61,936 bases of DNA from an uncultured Collinsella sp. (GTDB lineage Bacteria; Actinomycetota; Coriobacteriia; Coriobacteriales; Coriobacteriaceae), in assembly GCA_902475245.1 (NCBI GenBank), contig CABRYP010000008.1, positions 1 to 61,936 of the forward strand, read 5' to 3'. The position numbers were made by a program, and so were the translations under genes. The notes under the pieces are model-generated. The model searched no databases and was not told where the DNA came from. It saw only the letters and a program-made list of their open reading frames with translations. Below, in pieces: positions 36,249 to 44,167 of this stretch; the first letter of the stretch is position 1; each line of letters begins with the position of its first letter.

Positions 36249-37535
36249 TTACTTCCAGAATCGGTTGATGATCTGCTCGCGACCGGCGCCGACGCCGATG
36301 AACGTCACGCGGGTGTGTGCCAGATCCTCGATAAATGCCACGTAGTCCTGAGCCTCCTGCGGTAGCTCATCAAAGCTGCGGCAGCCGGTGATGTCGCACT
36401 TCCAGCCAGGGAGCTCCTCGTAGATGGGCTTGGCATGCTCAAAACGCACCTGGTGCTCGGGCACGCTCGTGTAGCGCTCGCCGTCGACGTCATAGGCAAC
36501 GCACACCTTAATGGTGTCGAAGGCCGAAAGCACGTCGAGCTTGGTCACGGCGATGTCGGTGAGGCCGTTGACGCGTGAGGCGTAGTTGGCGATAGGGCCG
36601 TCAAACCAGCCGCAGCGACGACGGCGACCGGTGGTCACGCCGTACTCGTAGCCCTCCTCGGTCAGCGTGTGGCCGGCCTCGGACTCATAGGAAAGCTCGG
36701 TGGGCATGGGGCCCGAACCGACGCGGGTGATATAGGCCTTCATGACGCCCAGCACGCGGTCGACGTTCTTCATGCCGACGCCGGAACCGGTAATGGCGCC
36801 GCCGGCGGTGCAGTTAGAAGACGTCACGTACGGATAGGTGCCGTGATCGATGTCGAGCAGCGTCGCCTGGGCGCCCTCAAACAGCAAATCCTTGCCCTCA
36901 TCGATCATGTTGTTGAGCAGCAGGCTCGTCTCGGTGATGTAGGGGCGCAGGCGCTCGGCCATGGGCAGGTACTCATCGCAAATCTGATCCACGGTGTAGG
37001 TGGGCAGGTTGTAGATGAACTCTAGCTCGGGGTTCACGCGGGCAAGAGCGGTCTCCAGCTTATCGCGGAACAGCGCCTCATCCAGCATGTCCTGCATACG
37101 CAGGCCAATACGGGCCATCTTGTCCTGGTAGCACGGACCGATGCCGCGCTTGGTGGTACCGATGTTCTTCTTGCCGAGCTTTTGCTCAAAGGCGCCATCC
37201 AGATCGATGTGGTACGGCATGATGACATGCGCGTTGCCGCTGATCTTGAGATTCTTGGTGGTGATGCCGTCGGCCTCGAACATGTCGATCTCCTCAAGGA
37301 CGACCTTGGGGTTGACGACGCAGCCGTTACCGATCACCGACACGTGGTCGGAATACATAATGCCGGAGGGCACCTGGTGCAGGCCGTACTTCTTGCCGTT
37401 GACGACGATGGTGTGGCCGGCGTTGTTGCCGCCCGAATAGCGCACGACGGCATCAAAGTCGCCGGCGACCAGGTCGCAGATCTTACCCTTGCCCTCATCG
37501 CCCCACTGGGCACCGACCAAAACGGTTGACGGCAT
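36249..37535 (-). CDS. purA: Adenylosuccinate synthetase
   Basis: A 428-residue cytosolic GTP-dependent enzyme that converts IMP and aspartate to adenylosuccinate. Signatures: VLVGAQWGDEGKGKICDLVA with the P-loop-like GDEGKGK, the catalytic region YSGGNNAGHTIVV, TTKRGIGPCYQDK, LFEGAQATLLDIDHGTYPYVTSSN, RPRRCGWFD-like GRRRRCGWFDGPI, and the C-terminal GVGAGREQIINRF. Standard length. GAGGAG precedes the ATG. Confidence 0.96.
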   Translation of the reverse strand: MPSTVLVGAQWGDEGKGKICDLVAGDFDAVVRYSGGNNAGHTIVVNGKKYGLHQVPSGIMYSDHVSVIGNGCVVNPKVVLEEIDMFEADGITTKNLKISGNAHVIMPYHIDLDGAFEQKLGKKNIGTTKRGIGPCYQDKMARIGLRMQDMLDEALFRDKLETALARVNPELEFIYNLPTYTVDQICDEYLPMAERLRPYITETSLLLNNMIDEGKDLLFEGAQATLLDIDHGTYPYVTSSNCTAGGAITGSGVGMKNVDRVLGVMKAYITRVGSGPMPTELSYESEAGHTLTEEGYEYGVTTGRRRRCGWFDGPIANYASRVNGLTDIAVTKLDVLSAFDTIKVCVAYDVDGERYTSVPEHQVRFEHAKPIYEELPGWKCDITGCRSFDELPQEAQDYVAFIEDLAHTRVTFIGVGAGREQIINRFWK

Positions 37536-37626
37536 GTTTACTCCTCACATTCATGGACTGTCCGCACACCGCAAGTGCGCAGAAGCACAAAACATTCCCA
37601 GTATACCCGTGCAACGGGCGCCTGTC

Positions 37627-39018
37627 CTACTCCTCGGTATGCGTCCCATCAAGCTCATAGAACTTGGTGGATGCCGGCAGGAACATCAGGTCGACGTCGC
37701 CAATCGGGCCCGAACGGTTCTTGGCCACGACGATACGCGTAACGCCCTCGTCGGGTCGGTCGTCGCGCGAGGCCTCGGCCTCGTCGGCGGATCGGTCCAA
37801 GAACATGACGATATCGGCGTCCTGCTCGATGGAGCCCGATTCACGCAGGTCGGACAGCTGCGGGCGCTTGCCGGTACGGGATTCAACCTGACGCGACAGC
37901 TGCGACAGCGCGATCAGCGGAATCTTGAGCTCCTTGGCCATAATCTTCAGACCACGCGACATCTCGGAGACCTCGACGGTACGGCTCTCGGAACGACGTC
38001 CCGGCGGAGGACTCACCAGCTGCAAATAGTCCAGGATGATGATGGCCTTCTCCTTGTTATGGAGCATGCGGCGGCTCTTGGCGCGAATCTCGGTCACCGT
38101 GGTGCCGGGCGTATCGTCAATCAGAATATCGAGCTTGGACAGCGTCTGCGTGGCCTCATTGATGTTGGCCCACTGCTCGGGACTAATGCGGCCCGTACGG
38201 AAATCGCTGATCGAGATCATGGCATAGGCGCAAATCAGACGCTGGGCAATTTCCTTGCCCGACATCTCCAGCGAGAAGAAGCCGACGGTATAGCCCGCGG
38301 CGGCGGCGTTGAGCGCCAAGTTCAGGGCGAACGACGTCTTACCCACGGCGGGGCGGGCGCCGATGATGATGAGCTGACCTTCGCGGAAACCCATGAGCAT
38401 ACGGTCGAGCGACGGGAAGCCCGTGGGCACGCCTGCAGCCTGACCGCCAGCCTTGCACACTTCCTCGGCCTCGTTATAGGCCTCGACCATAAACTCGGTC
38501 AGCGTCTTGTAGCTCGACTTAACCTCACGCGCCGTGACCTTGAGCAGCTTGCTCTCGGCCAGCTCCACGACCTCTTTGGTGTCGGTGGGGGCGTTGTAGG
38601 CCAGCGCGTTGATCTCGTTGGTGGCGCCAATCAGCTCACGCAGCATCGAGTCGCGACGAACGATGGCGGCATGGTGCTGCCAGTTGACGAGCGACAGGGT
38701 CTGTCCCATCAGCTCCAAAATGTACGCCTCGCCGCCCACGGCATCGAGCTTGTTGATGCTTCGCAGGTAATCGATCAGCGAGATGGAGTCGATGGGGATG
38801 CGACTGTTGTACATATCGACCATCGCGGTATAGATGGTCTTATGAATGGGCCGGTAGAAGTCATCGGGCTGCAGCTCGACCTGGGCCTCTTCGACCACCT
38901 CGGGCGATAGCAGCATAGCGGCCAGTACGTTGGCCTCTGCATCTTGGTTTTGGGGGAGACCCAACTTGGAACCGCGGTCCTCGACCGTCAGTCCCGTCTC
39001 CCTATCGTCATATGCCAT
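37627..39018 (-). CDS. dnaB: Replicative DNA helicase
   Basis: A 463-residue hexameric helicase that unwinds DNA at the fork. The N-terminal domain begins GLPQNQDAEANVLAAMLLSPEVV. The RecA-like domain has Walker A (GARPAVGKTSFALNLA), FFSLEMSGKEIAQRL, Walker B region KAIIILDYLQLV, and ALSQLSRQVESR with DLRESGSIEQDADIVMFL. The ATG at 39018 is chosen over 39030 for spacing to GAGGA. It follows the rplI terminator, 224 bp away. DciA at 53.1-53.7 kb is its probable loader. Confidence 0.95.
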   Translation of the reverse strand: MAYDDRETGLTVEDRGSKLGLPQNQDAEANVLAAMLLSPEVVEEAQVELQPDDFYRPIHKTIYTAMVDMYNSRIPIDSISLIDYLRSINKLDAVGGEAYILELMGQTLSLVNWQHHAAIVRRDSMLRELIGATNEINALAYNAPTDTKEVVELAESKLLKVTAREVKSSYKTLTEFMVEAYNEAEEVCKAGGQAAGVPTGFPSLDRMLMGFREGQLIIIGARPAVGKTSFALNLALNAAAAGYTVGFFSLEMSGKEIAQRLICAYAMISISDFRTGRISPEQWANINEATQTLSKLDILIDDTPGTTVTEIRAKSRRMLHNKEKAIIILDYLQLVSPPPGRRSESRTVEVSEMSRGLKIMAKELKIPLIALSQLSRQVESRTGKRPQLSDLRESGSIEQDADIVMFLDRSADEAEASRDDRPDEGVTRIVVAKNRSGPIGDVDLMFLPASTKFYELDGTHTEE

Positions 39019-39171
39019 GAGCATCCTCATTCATATCGCTTGCGAGCATCCATAGTATCAGCCACGGCTATAAATCGAGCCGCGCCTTGGCAATCATCAC
39101 CGAACCAAACGGATGAACGGTCCCATACACGGAGCCGCATCTCGATGACCGCCGCGGCACTCACCCGACGC

Positions 39172-39210
39172 AAAAAATAAAAGGGCGCCCTGGTCTCCCA
39201 GAGCGCCCTT
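39172..39210 (-). terminator. Terminator after rplI
   Basis: AAGGGCGC (39181-39188) pairs with GCGCCCTT (39203-39210), with inner CCTGG/CCAGA pairing, followed on minus by TTTTATTTTTTG. It separates rpsF-ssb-rpsR-rplI from dnaB. Confidence 0.88.
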
Positions 39211-39242
39211 CTTAGAACAAGATTGTTGCGTTGCAGCAAATG

Positions 39243-39782
39243 CTACTCGGCAGCAGCCTCGGTCTCGACCTCGGCGGTCTCGGTCTCGGCAACCTCAGCG
39301 GTCTCCTCAACCTCAGCCTCGGCAGCGAGCTCCTCGGCGGTAACGCCGACGAGAACGACAACCTCGGCCTTGATCTCGCGGTACAGCGAGATAGCGACGG
39401 TGTGGGCACCGGCAACCTTGATGGGCTTACCGAGCTCGACGCGCTTGCGGTCGATGTCCATACCGAGCTGATCCTTGATGGCGTCAGCGATCATAGCGGC
39501 GGTAACGGAGCCAAAGAGGATGCCCTCGTCGCCAACCTTGACGTCAACGGTGACCTGCTTGCCCTCGAAGGCAGCCTTGGTCTCGTTGGCGGTAGCCAGA
39601 CGGACGGCCTCGCGCTTGGCGATGTTGTTGCGACGCTCGTCAAGCTGCTTGAGGTTGCCCTTGGTGGCGGCAACAGCGAGCTTCTTGGGGAACAGGAAGT
39701 TCTCAGCGTAACCCTGAGCGACCTCTACGACGTCACCCTCGCCGCCCTTGCCCTTGATCTCATCGAGAAGAATAACCTTCAT
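39243..39782 (-). CDS. rplI: Large-subunit ribosomal protein L9 with acidic C-terminal extension
   Basis: A 179-residue ribosomal protein. MKVILLDEIKGKGGEGDVVEVAQGYAENFLFPKKLA is the classic L9 N-terminal domain, followed by the long linker helix and the C-terminal domain ending KAEVVVLVG. About 35 extra residues form an alanine/glutamate-rich tail with repeats of EVAET-like units, beyond the usual ~149 residues. AAGGGAG precedes the ATG. Last gene of the rpsF operon. Confidence 0.95.
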   Translation of the reverse strand: MKVILLDEIKGKGGEGDVVEVAQGYAENFLFPKKLAVAATKGNLKQLDERRNNIAKREAVRLATANETKAAFEGKQVTVDVKVGDEGILFGSVTAAMIADAIKDQLGMDIDRKRVELGKPIKVAGAHTVAISLYREIKAEVVVLVGVTAEELAAEAEVEETAEVAETETAEVETEAAAE

Positions 39783-39797
39783 GATGCGTCTCCCTTC

Positions 39798-40064
39798 TTA
39801 GCCGCGGTCGCGGTTGCCACGAGAGGAAACCACGGGGACGGTGTACGGCAGGAGAGCCATCTCGCGGGCGCGCTTGATGGCGTTGGCGATGTCATGCTGA
39901 TGCTGCGTGCAAGCGCCAGTGACGCGACGGGGCTTGATCTTGCCACGGTCGGTCATGTACTTACGGAGAAGCTGAGTGTCCTTGTAGTCGATGAACTCAG
40001 TGTTCTCCTTGCAGAACTGGCAGTACTTACGACGCGGCTGACGTGCAGAATAATCATTAGCCAT
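39798..40064 (-). CDS. rpsR: Small-subunit ribosomal protein S18
   Basis: An 88-residue ribosomal protein. RRKYCQFCKENTEFIDYKD and RVTGACTQHQHDIANAIKRAREMALLPY are family hallmarks. The CxxC pair plus the later Cys indicate the zinc-binding (C+) form. AAAGG precedes the ATG at 40064, which starts MANDYSARQ; the longer frame is not supported. It lies between ssb and rplI. Confidence 0.96.
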   Translation of the reverse strand: MANDYSARQPRRKYCQFCKENTEFIDYKDTQLLRKYMTDRGKIKPRRVTGACTQHQHDIANAIKRAREMALLPYTVPVVSSRGNRDRG

Positions 40065-40136
40065 GTCAAAATACCTTTCGTTTGGCAACCTCGGCGAGCC
40101 GAAGCCGCCTCTCACTCAAAAATAGGTGAACAACCC

Positions 40137-40589
40137 TTAGAACGGGATGTCCTCATCGTAGACGTCGACCGCGGGCGGCGTAGCCACCGGTGCGGCAGGA
40201 CGTGCTGCGGGCGCGGGAGCTGCGGGGGCGTAACCGCCCTGATCGTAGCCACCCTGGCCACCACGGGAGCTCATAAACTCGATCTCATCGACGATGACCT
40301 CAAGCTTGCTCCTGCGCTGACCGTCGCGCTCCCAAGAGCTGTAGCGCAGCTTGCCCTCGATCGCGACCTTGTTTCCCTTTGCCAGGAAACGGCTCACGGC
40401 CTCGGCGCGGGTGCCGAACATAGTGCAGTCGACGAAGTTGGGATAGTCCTCCCACTCGCCAGTCTGCGCGTTGCGGCGACGATCGTTCACGGCGACGCCA
40501 AATGACAGAACCTGGGTTCCGCCGGCGGTGGCGCGCAGCTCGGGATCGCGGGTGAGGTTACCGGTGATGTTCACTCGATTGATGCTCAT
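40137..40589 (-). CDS. ssb: Single-stranded DNA-binding protein
   Basis: A 150-residue protein with an OB fold (MSINRVNITGNLTRDPELRAT; LSFGVAVNDRRRN; FVDCTMFGTRAEAVSRFLAKGNKVAIEGKLRYSSWE), a Gly/Ala/Pro-rich linker (about 108-140) and the acidic protein-interaction tip DEDIPF. It protects single-stranded DNA and recruits repair and replication proteins. It sits between rpsF and rpsR, the usual order. Confidence 0.96.
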   Translation of the reverse strand: MSINRVNITGNLTRDPELRATAGGTQVLSFGVAVNDRRRNAQTGEWEDYPNFVDCTMFGTRAEAVSRFLAKGNKVAIEGKLRYSSWERDGQRRSKLEVIVDEIEFMSSRGGQGGYDQGGYAPAAPAPAARPAAPVATPPAVDVYDEDIPF

Positions 40590-40637
40590 AACTCACTACT
40601 TCCTCTTGGGGCACAAGCCCAGTCCAAAACGACAGTC

Positions 40638-40931
40638 TTACTCCTGGTCGTCGCGACGGACGATCATGTGGCGGACCACAGCGTCGGTGATGCGCAGGAC
40701 GCGATCAAGCTCGGCAATCTGGGTAGGATCTGCGTGGAAGTTGATGAGGGTGTAGTCACCATCGGTGAGGTCGTTGATCTCGTAGGCGAGCTTGCGCTTG
40801 CCCCACTCGTCAACGGAGTCGACCTTGCCAGCGCCCTCAGCGATCGTGGTATCGATACGCTTCATAACAGCGAGACGAGTCTCGGGGTCGAGCGACGGGT
40901 CAACAAAGAACAGCAGTTCATAAGCCTTCAT
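40638..40931 (-). CDS. rpsF: Small-subunit ribosomal protein S6
   Basis: A 97-residue ribosomal protein that pairs with S18. MKAYELLFFVDPSLDPETR, VDEWGKRKLAYEINDLTDGDYTLINF and VLRITDAVVRHMIVR are characteristic. GAGGAGGTGACAAT supports the ATG at 40931. First gene of rpsF-ssb-rpsR-rplI, with a strong promoter at 41003-41031. Confidence 0.96.
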   Translation of the reverse strand: MKAYELLFFVDPSLDPETRLAVMKRIDTTIAEGAGKVDSVDEWGKRKLAYEINDLTDGDYTLINFHADPTQIAELDRVLRITDAVVRHMIVRRDDQE

Positions 40932-40957
40932 ATTGTCACCTCCTCTGGGCAAATGTG

Positions 40958-40986
40958 GCTTCAGGTCGTGAAGGTGCGCCTGAAGC
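40958..40986 (-). promoter_or_regulatory. Leader hairpin of the rpsF operon, possible S6:S18 binding site
   Basis: On minus GCTTCAGG (40979-40986) pairs with CCTGAAGC (40958-40965) around a 13-base loop, 27 bp before the rpsF start and just upstream of its ribosome site. Many bacteria control rpsF through an S6:S18-binding leader hairpin; the match here is by position and general form only. Confidence 0.4.
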
Positions 40987-41002
40987 AGGAAAAGACTTGG
41001 TA

Positions 41003-41031
41003 ATAATATCTTTCAACCTCCCAGGCTGCAA
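41003..41031 (-). promoter_or_regulatory. Promoter of rpsF-ssb-rpsR-rplI
   Basis: Minus-strand TTGCAG (41026-41031), 17-bp spacer, TATTAT (41003-41008), 72 bp before the rpsF ATG. Good spacing and sequence. Confidence 0.65.
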
Positions 41032-41393
41032 GAATATGCAGCTACAACCTCATGACCTCCACATATACCCATGCTTACACGGCTCTTCATGCGTATTCCA
41101 ACCAAATGCTGACCAAGAGCTTGACGAATTCGATAGCAAGATACGCTGCGGCGAGGACAACCTGAGTCAAACCGCAGGTCGCCGATTGCAGGGTTGTGGT
41201 CACGAAATGCATACCACCGGTTCGATCGATTGCCTCAATATTTTTAAATTCGCTGCCGCGTCATTGGTGAATACCTATTTTGAACAGGTCATCGAGCGCG
41301 ATCTGGCTGGTCAGGATGCTTTTTTAGTACTTATCTGGCACATGCCGGATACGGGCGTGGAGCGAGCGGTTTAAAAAATGCCAAGTTTTCTGT
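41032..41393. other. Gap between the rpsF promoter and the tRNA-Ser promoter; no convincing gene
   Basis: A plus-strand open frame runs 40955-41374 (139 codons) but overlaps the rpsF promoter and leader and has no ribosome site. Its second half (about 41160-41374) reads like coding sequence, for example LNIFKFAAASLVNTYFEQVIERDLAG, so it could be the remnant of a displaced gene. I cannot assign it. Confidence 0.3.
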
Positions 41394-41421
41394 TTGCACT
41401 TTTCGATTCCTCGTGTATACT
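41394..41421 (+). promoter_or_regulatory. Promoter of tRNA-Ser(GGA)
   Basis: TTGCAC (41394-41399), 16-bp spacer, TATACT (41416-41421), 17 bp before the mature tRNA 5' end. Confidence 0.65.
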
Positions 41422-41437
41422 GACTTTCGCATTTAAC

Positions 41438-41528
41438 GGAGAGTTGTCCGAGTGGCCGAAGGAGCACGATTGGAAATCGTGTAGGCGTCAAAAGCGTCTC
41501 CAGGGTTCAAATCCCTGACTCTCCGCCA
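41438..41528 (+). tRNA. tRNA-Ser (anticodon GGA)
   Basis: A 91-base class II tRNA with encoded CCA. The acceptor GGAGAGT pairs with ACTCTCC, followed by discriminator G and CCA. The anticodon stem CACGA/TCGTG holds loop TTGGAAA, giving GGA at 41472-41474. A long variable arm (GGCGTCAAAAGCGTCT) and the GGTTCAAATCC T-loop are clear. Confidence 0.95.
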
Positions 41529-41537
41529 GTTAATTCC

Positions 41538-41567
41538 AAAGCAGGCCTTAGTGCCTGCTTTGTTTTT
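41538..41567 (+). terminator. Terminator after tRNA-Ser(GGA)
   Basis: AAAGCAGGC (41538-41546) pairs with GCCTGCTTT (41553-41561), followed by GTTTTT. The two tRNA-Ser genes are therefore probably separate transcripts or partly attenuated. Confidence 0.85.
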
Positions 41568-41576
41568 ACCCCACGC

Positions 41577-41667
41577 GGAGGGGTGGCAGAGTGGTTGAAT
41601 GCGGCGGTCTCGAAAACCGTTTGGCCTGTATAAGGTCACGAGGGTTCGAATCCCTCCTCCTCCGCCA
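41577..41667 (+). tRNA. tRNA-Ser (anticodon CGA)
   Basis: A 91-base class II tRNA with encoded CCA. Acceptor GGAGGGG pairs with CTCCTCC (one G-T). The anticodon stem GCGGT/ACCGT holds loop CTCGAAA, giving CGA. The long variable arm and GGTTCGAATCC T-loop are present. Its last 25 bases recur inverted at 41733-41757. Confidence 0.95.
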
Positions 41668-41679
41668 TTTAGATTGAGG

Positions 41680-41707
41680 AAGCTCCCAGGAATGGGGGCT
41701 TTTTTTG
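41680..41707 (+). terminator. Terminator after tRNA-Ser(CGA)
   Basis: AAGCTCCC (41680-41687) pairs with GGGGGCTT (41694-41701), followed by a run of T to 41706. Confidence 0.85.
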
Positions 41708-41732
41708 TTTTGAGTCCCTAACAAGCAAATAC

Positions 41733-41757
41733 GGCGGAGGAGGAGGGATTCGAACCC
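41733..41757 (-). repeat. Inverted copy of the tRNA-Ser(CGA) 3' end (possible att remnant)
   Basis: These 25 bases are the exact reverse complement of 41642-41666, covering the T-arm and acceptor of tRNA-Ser(CGA). The rest of the tRNA is missing: upstream on minus is GCTCCGCGCCCTGGC, and after GCC comes GTA instead of the encoded CCA. It looks like a scar from tRNA-targeted integration or a tRNA duplication. Confidence 0.75.
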
Positions 41758-42096
41758 GCCAGGGCGCGGAGCGTAAAGAAAACGCGCCGCTGGCGCGTTT
41801 TTAGCGCAGCGCGGTCGGCGTAAGCCGACCGGATAAATTATGAGCTCCGATCAAAATATAGACATCCCTCCTATTCAGCCACGCCCTCATCGCGTTCAGC
41901 ATCAACCCAGATCCCCAAACATGTACACCACCCTCCAAAAACGATATTTTTCGATATCTTTGGAGGCTGATGCACATACTTGAAACCTATGACCGCACCC
42001 AGTCCCGACCGTTTGCCGAGCAATAGGGTCGCGATCGTCGCCGAACATGTACTATGTACGGGCATTGTCCAATCCCGTAACTCAAAGGACCCCATC
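41758..42096. other. Gap with three hairpins before the UPF0126 gene
   Basis: No gene is seen. AACGCGCC/GGCGCGTT (41781-41799) followed by TTTTA looks like a plus-strand terminator without an upstream gene. CGGTCGGC-GTAA-GCCGACCG (41812-41831) has a tetraloop. CCTCCAAA/TTTGGAGG (41932-41966) with inner GATAT/ATATC is a third hairpin. The sequence 41758-41831 is unusually structured and may belong to the same inserted remnant as the inverted tRNA end. Confidence 0.5.
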
Positions 42097-42786
42097 TTGC
42101 CCGTCGTCGCCGCCATAACCGTTACCTCACATGCCTCGGATGCCATGGTCGCTATCCCATTTTGGCTCGAGATGTTCGCCGTTGTCGCTGCATCGATCTC
42201 GGGTGTGCTGGTTGCGCGCGAACACAAGCTCGACCTGGTGGGCGCGGTCGCACTCGCGGTAGTCTGCGGTCTGGGCGGCGGTCTTTTGCGCGACATGACA
42301 CTCCAGGTCGGCAACGTCTACATCCTCAACCAGCCAATGGCGCTGCCGCTCTCCATCGCCACGGCGGCCATCATTTACATCTTCCCGGCAATCGTCGATA
42401 AGCCCGACAAACTCATCCCCCTGCTCGACATCATCTCGGTCGGCATCTATGCGGCAACCGGCGCAGACAAGGCACTGGTCTACGGATTTGCACCCGTCGT
42501 TTGCATCATGATGGGCTTTTTCACCGCGGTGGGCGGCGGCATGCTGCGCGACGGCTTTATGGGCGTGGTTCCGGGCATTTTCCAACGCACCAACTTTTAT
42601 GCCATCGCGGCCATCGCCGGATCGGCAAGCTATGTAAGCCTCGTCATGAGTGGCTTGGTCAGCAATGTCGCCGCGCTGGTCGTATGCGTTATCGTGACCA
42701 TGGGTCTGCGCTGGCTCTCGCTGCGCTTTGACATCAAAAGCCCCACCGAAGAAGACATCGCGCACTTTTTACATCGCAAAAAGTAG
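42097..42786 (+). CDS. TRIC/UPF0126 (YicG-like) membrane channel protein
   Basis: A 229-residue protein of seven hydrophobic segments built from two repeats, each ending in a GGGxxRD motif: VCGLGGGLLRDMTL (about residue 65) and TAVGGGMLRDGFMG (about 152). These motifs define the UPF0126 family, related to trimeric intracellular cation channels; glycine or cation transport has been proposed for relatives. The TTG start at 42097 follows AAAGGA by seven bases; the frame is open further upstream but without support. It stands alone. Confidence 0.82.
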   Translation: MPVVAAITVTSHASDAMVAIPFWLEMFAVVAASISGVLVAREHKLDLVGAVALAVVCGLGGGLLRDMTLQVGNVYILNQPMALPLSIATAAIIYIFPAIVDKPDKLIPLLDIISVGIYAATGADKALVYGFAPVVCIMMGFFTAVGGGMLRDGFMGVVPGIFQRTNFYAIAAIAGSASYVSLVMSGLVSNVAALVVCVIVTMGLRWLSLRFDIKSPTEEDIAHFLHRKK

Positions 42787-42892
42787 ATAGCACGGCACGA
42801 CCTTTCGAAATGCAACCGAGAGGTTCTTTTAGAGCGCTCGCACGTTGGGTACCCTGTTAGATATATGCCGAGTATCTAACGAAGGATTCACT

Positions 42893-44038
42893 ATGCCTTG
42901 CAACCTAGAACCGTCGACCAAGCGCCACAAAGCGCAGGCCCGCATCGCCCTCCTATTCGTACTGATTGCGCTTGCGCTGACCGTACTTCCCACGGCGTCG
43001 TTCGCCGGCACAGACACCGCGGGCAACGTACTCGCAACCGAAGCTGACTCAAATCCGTCTAGCGCCGAGGGCGACCTGTACTGGGCTGGCCAAAGCCTTA
43101 ACCTGGACGATGCCTCCATCGGCCGCGATATTATCGCGGCAGGCGACAGCCTATCGATTCGCGACTGCACCGTAGGCGGAGCCGTTCGTCTGGCGGCACG
43201 CACTATCGATATCGCCAAGACCACGGTTGATGGCAGCGTGACCGTCGCTGGCCAGCACGTTGTGCTCAATTCCGACAGCACCGCCAACTGTTTTTACGCG
43301 ATAGGCGAGACGGTTGCCCTGCGCGGCTCTACCAAGTCGGCAGCGCTTGCGGGCGATACGGTGACCATCGATGGCACCGTCGAGGGCGATGTCGAGGTTT
43401 GGGCCGACAAGCTCATCCTGGGCAAGAACGCCCACATCACCGGCACCGTGAACGCGCACGTCTCCGAGGACCCCGAGCGTGCCGCAGGAGCCGAGGTAGG
43501 CGCGCTCAAGATCGACCGCACCGAGAACGAGGATACTTCCACCGTTAACGATGTCATCGGCGGTATCGTCGCCGCGGCACTCTCGACCTGCTTTGTCGCT
43601 CTGCTGCTCGAGCTCGTCTTTCCGCGCGCGACTGCCAGCGCCGCCGGCATGCTCCACCAGCACCCCACGCCCCTGTGGGTGAGCGGTCTTCTGGGTACGA
43701 TTGTTATCGTCCCCGCCGTCCTACTGCTGATTATCTCTATCGCTGGTCTGTCGCTTGCCGGAGCCCTCTTGTGCGGCGTTATCGGCATCGCGTTGGTGTC
43801 GAGTGCCTTTGCGGGGTGCGCGATCGTCCGCATGGTCGGACACAACCAGAACCGCTACGCCATGGCAGCCGTGGGCGGCATAATCGCAGGCGCCCTCACG
43901 GGGCTTCCCCTCGTAGGTGACTTCATCAGCGGCGTACCCTTCGTCTTTACGCTCGGCTACGTCATCCAGATCATCTGGCGCAACGCCCGCCTCAAGCCGC
44001 AGCAGGCCGCCAATACTCCGGGCCTTCCTTCCGCCTAG
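42893..44038 (+). CDS. Envelope protein with bactofilin-like beta-helix and C-terminal membrane segments
   Basis: A 381-residue protein. A signal peptide or anchor occupies about 15-40 (ARIALLFVLIALALTVLPTASFAG). Residues 60-210 form repeated short strands such as GRDIIAAGDSLSIRDCTVGGAVRLAAR and GDTVTIDGTVEGDVEVWADKLILG, the pattern of polymer-forming (bactofilin) right-handed beta-helices. The C-terminal 170 residues have about four hydrophobic segments. The start at 42893 follows CGAAGGA. Function is unknown; it resembles a group of Gram-positive polymer-forming membrane proteins. Confidence 0.65.
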   Translation: MPCNLEPSTKRHKAQARIALLFVLIALALTVLPTASFAGTDTAGNVLATEADSNPSSAEGDLYWAGQSLNLDDASIGRDIIAAGDSLSIRDCTVGGAVRLAARTIDIAKTTVDGSVTVAGQHVVLNSDSTANCFYAIGETVALRGSTKSAALAGDTVTIDGTVEGDVEVWADKLILGKNAHITGTVNAHVSEDPERAAGAEVGALKIDRTENEDTSTVNDVIGGIVAAALSTCFVALLLELVFPRATASAAGMLHQHPTPLWVSGLLGTIVIVPAVLLLIISIAGLSLAGALLCGVIGIALVSSAFAGCAIVRMVGHNQNRYAMAAVGGIIAGALTGLPLVGDFISGVPFVFTLGYVIQIIWRNARLKPQQAANTPGLPSA

Positions 44039-44044
44039 CCGTCA

Positions 44045-44079
44045 ACCACCACAAAGGGGACAGACACCTTTGCGGTGGT
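44045..44079. repeat. Palindrome with GGGGACAG core
   Basis: ACCACCACAAAGG (44045-44057) pairs with CCTTTGCGGTGGT (44067-44079) with one mismatch; the top strand reads CAAAGGGGACAGACACC. It lies just after the stop codon of the bactofilin-like gene and has no T-run. Confidence 0.7.
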
Positions 44080-44105
44080 GCAGACCAACTCAATCCCTGT
44101 GCACC

Positions 44106-44140
44106 AAAAAGGGCACCGACCGCGATGGTCGGCGCCCTTT
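44106..44140 (-). terminator. Terminator of typA
   Basis: AAAGGGC-A-CCGACC (44108-44121) pairs with GGTCGG-C-GCCCTTT (44127-44140) with one mismatch, followed on minus by TTTTTGG. It lies 28 bp past the typA stop. Confidence 0.85.
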
Positions 44141-44167
44141 CTTGTTAGTCGCTATAAAGCTCGGCGC

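Noticed and set aside
39243..39350. A frameshift or repeat expansion artefact at the end of rplI
   Set aside because: The Ala/Glu-rich tail is in frame, ends at a proper stop before the terminator, and such tails occur on L9 of other high-GC Gram-positives.
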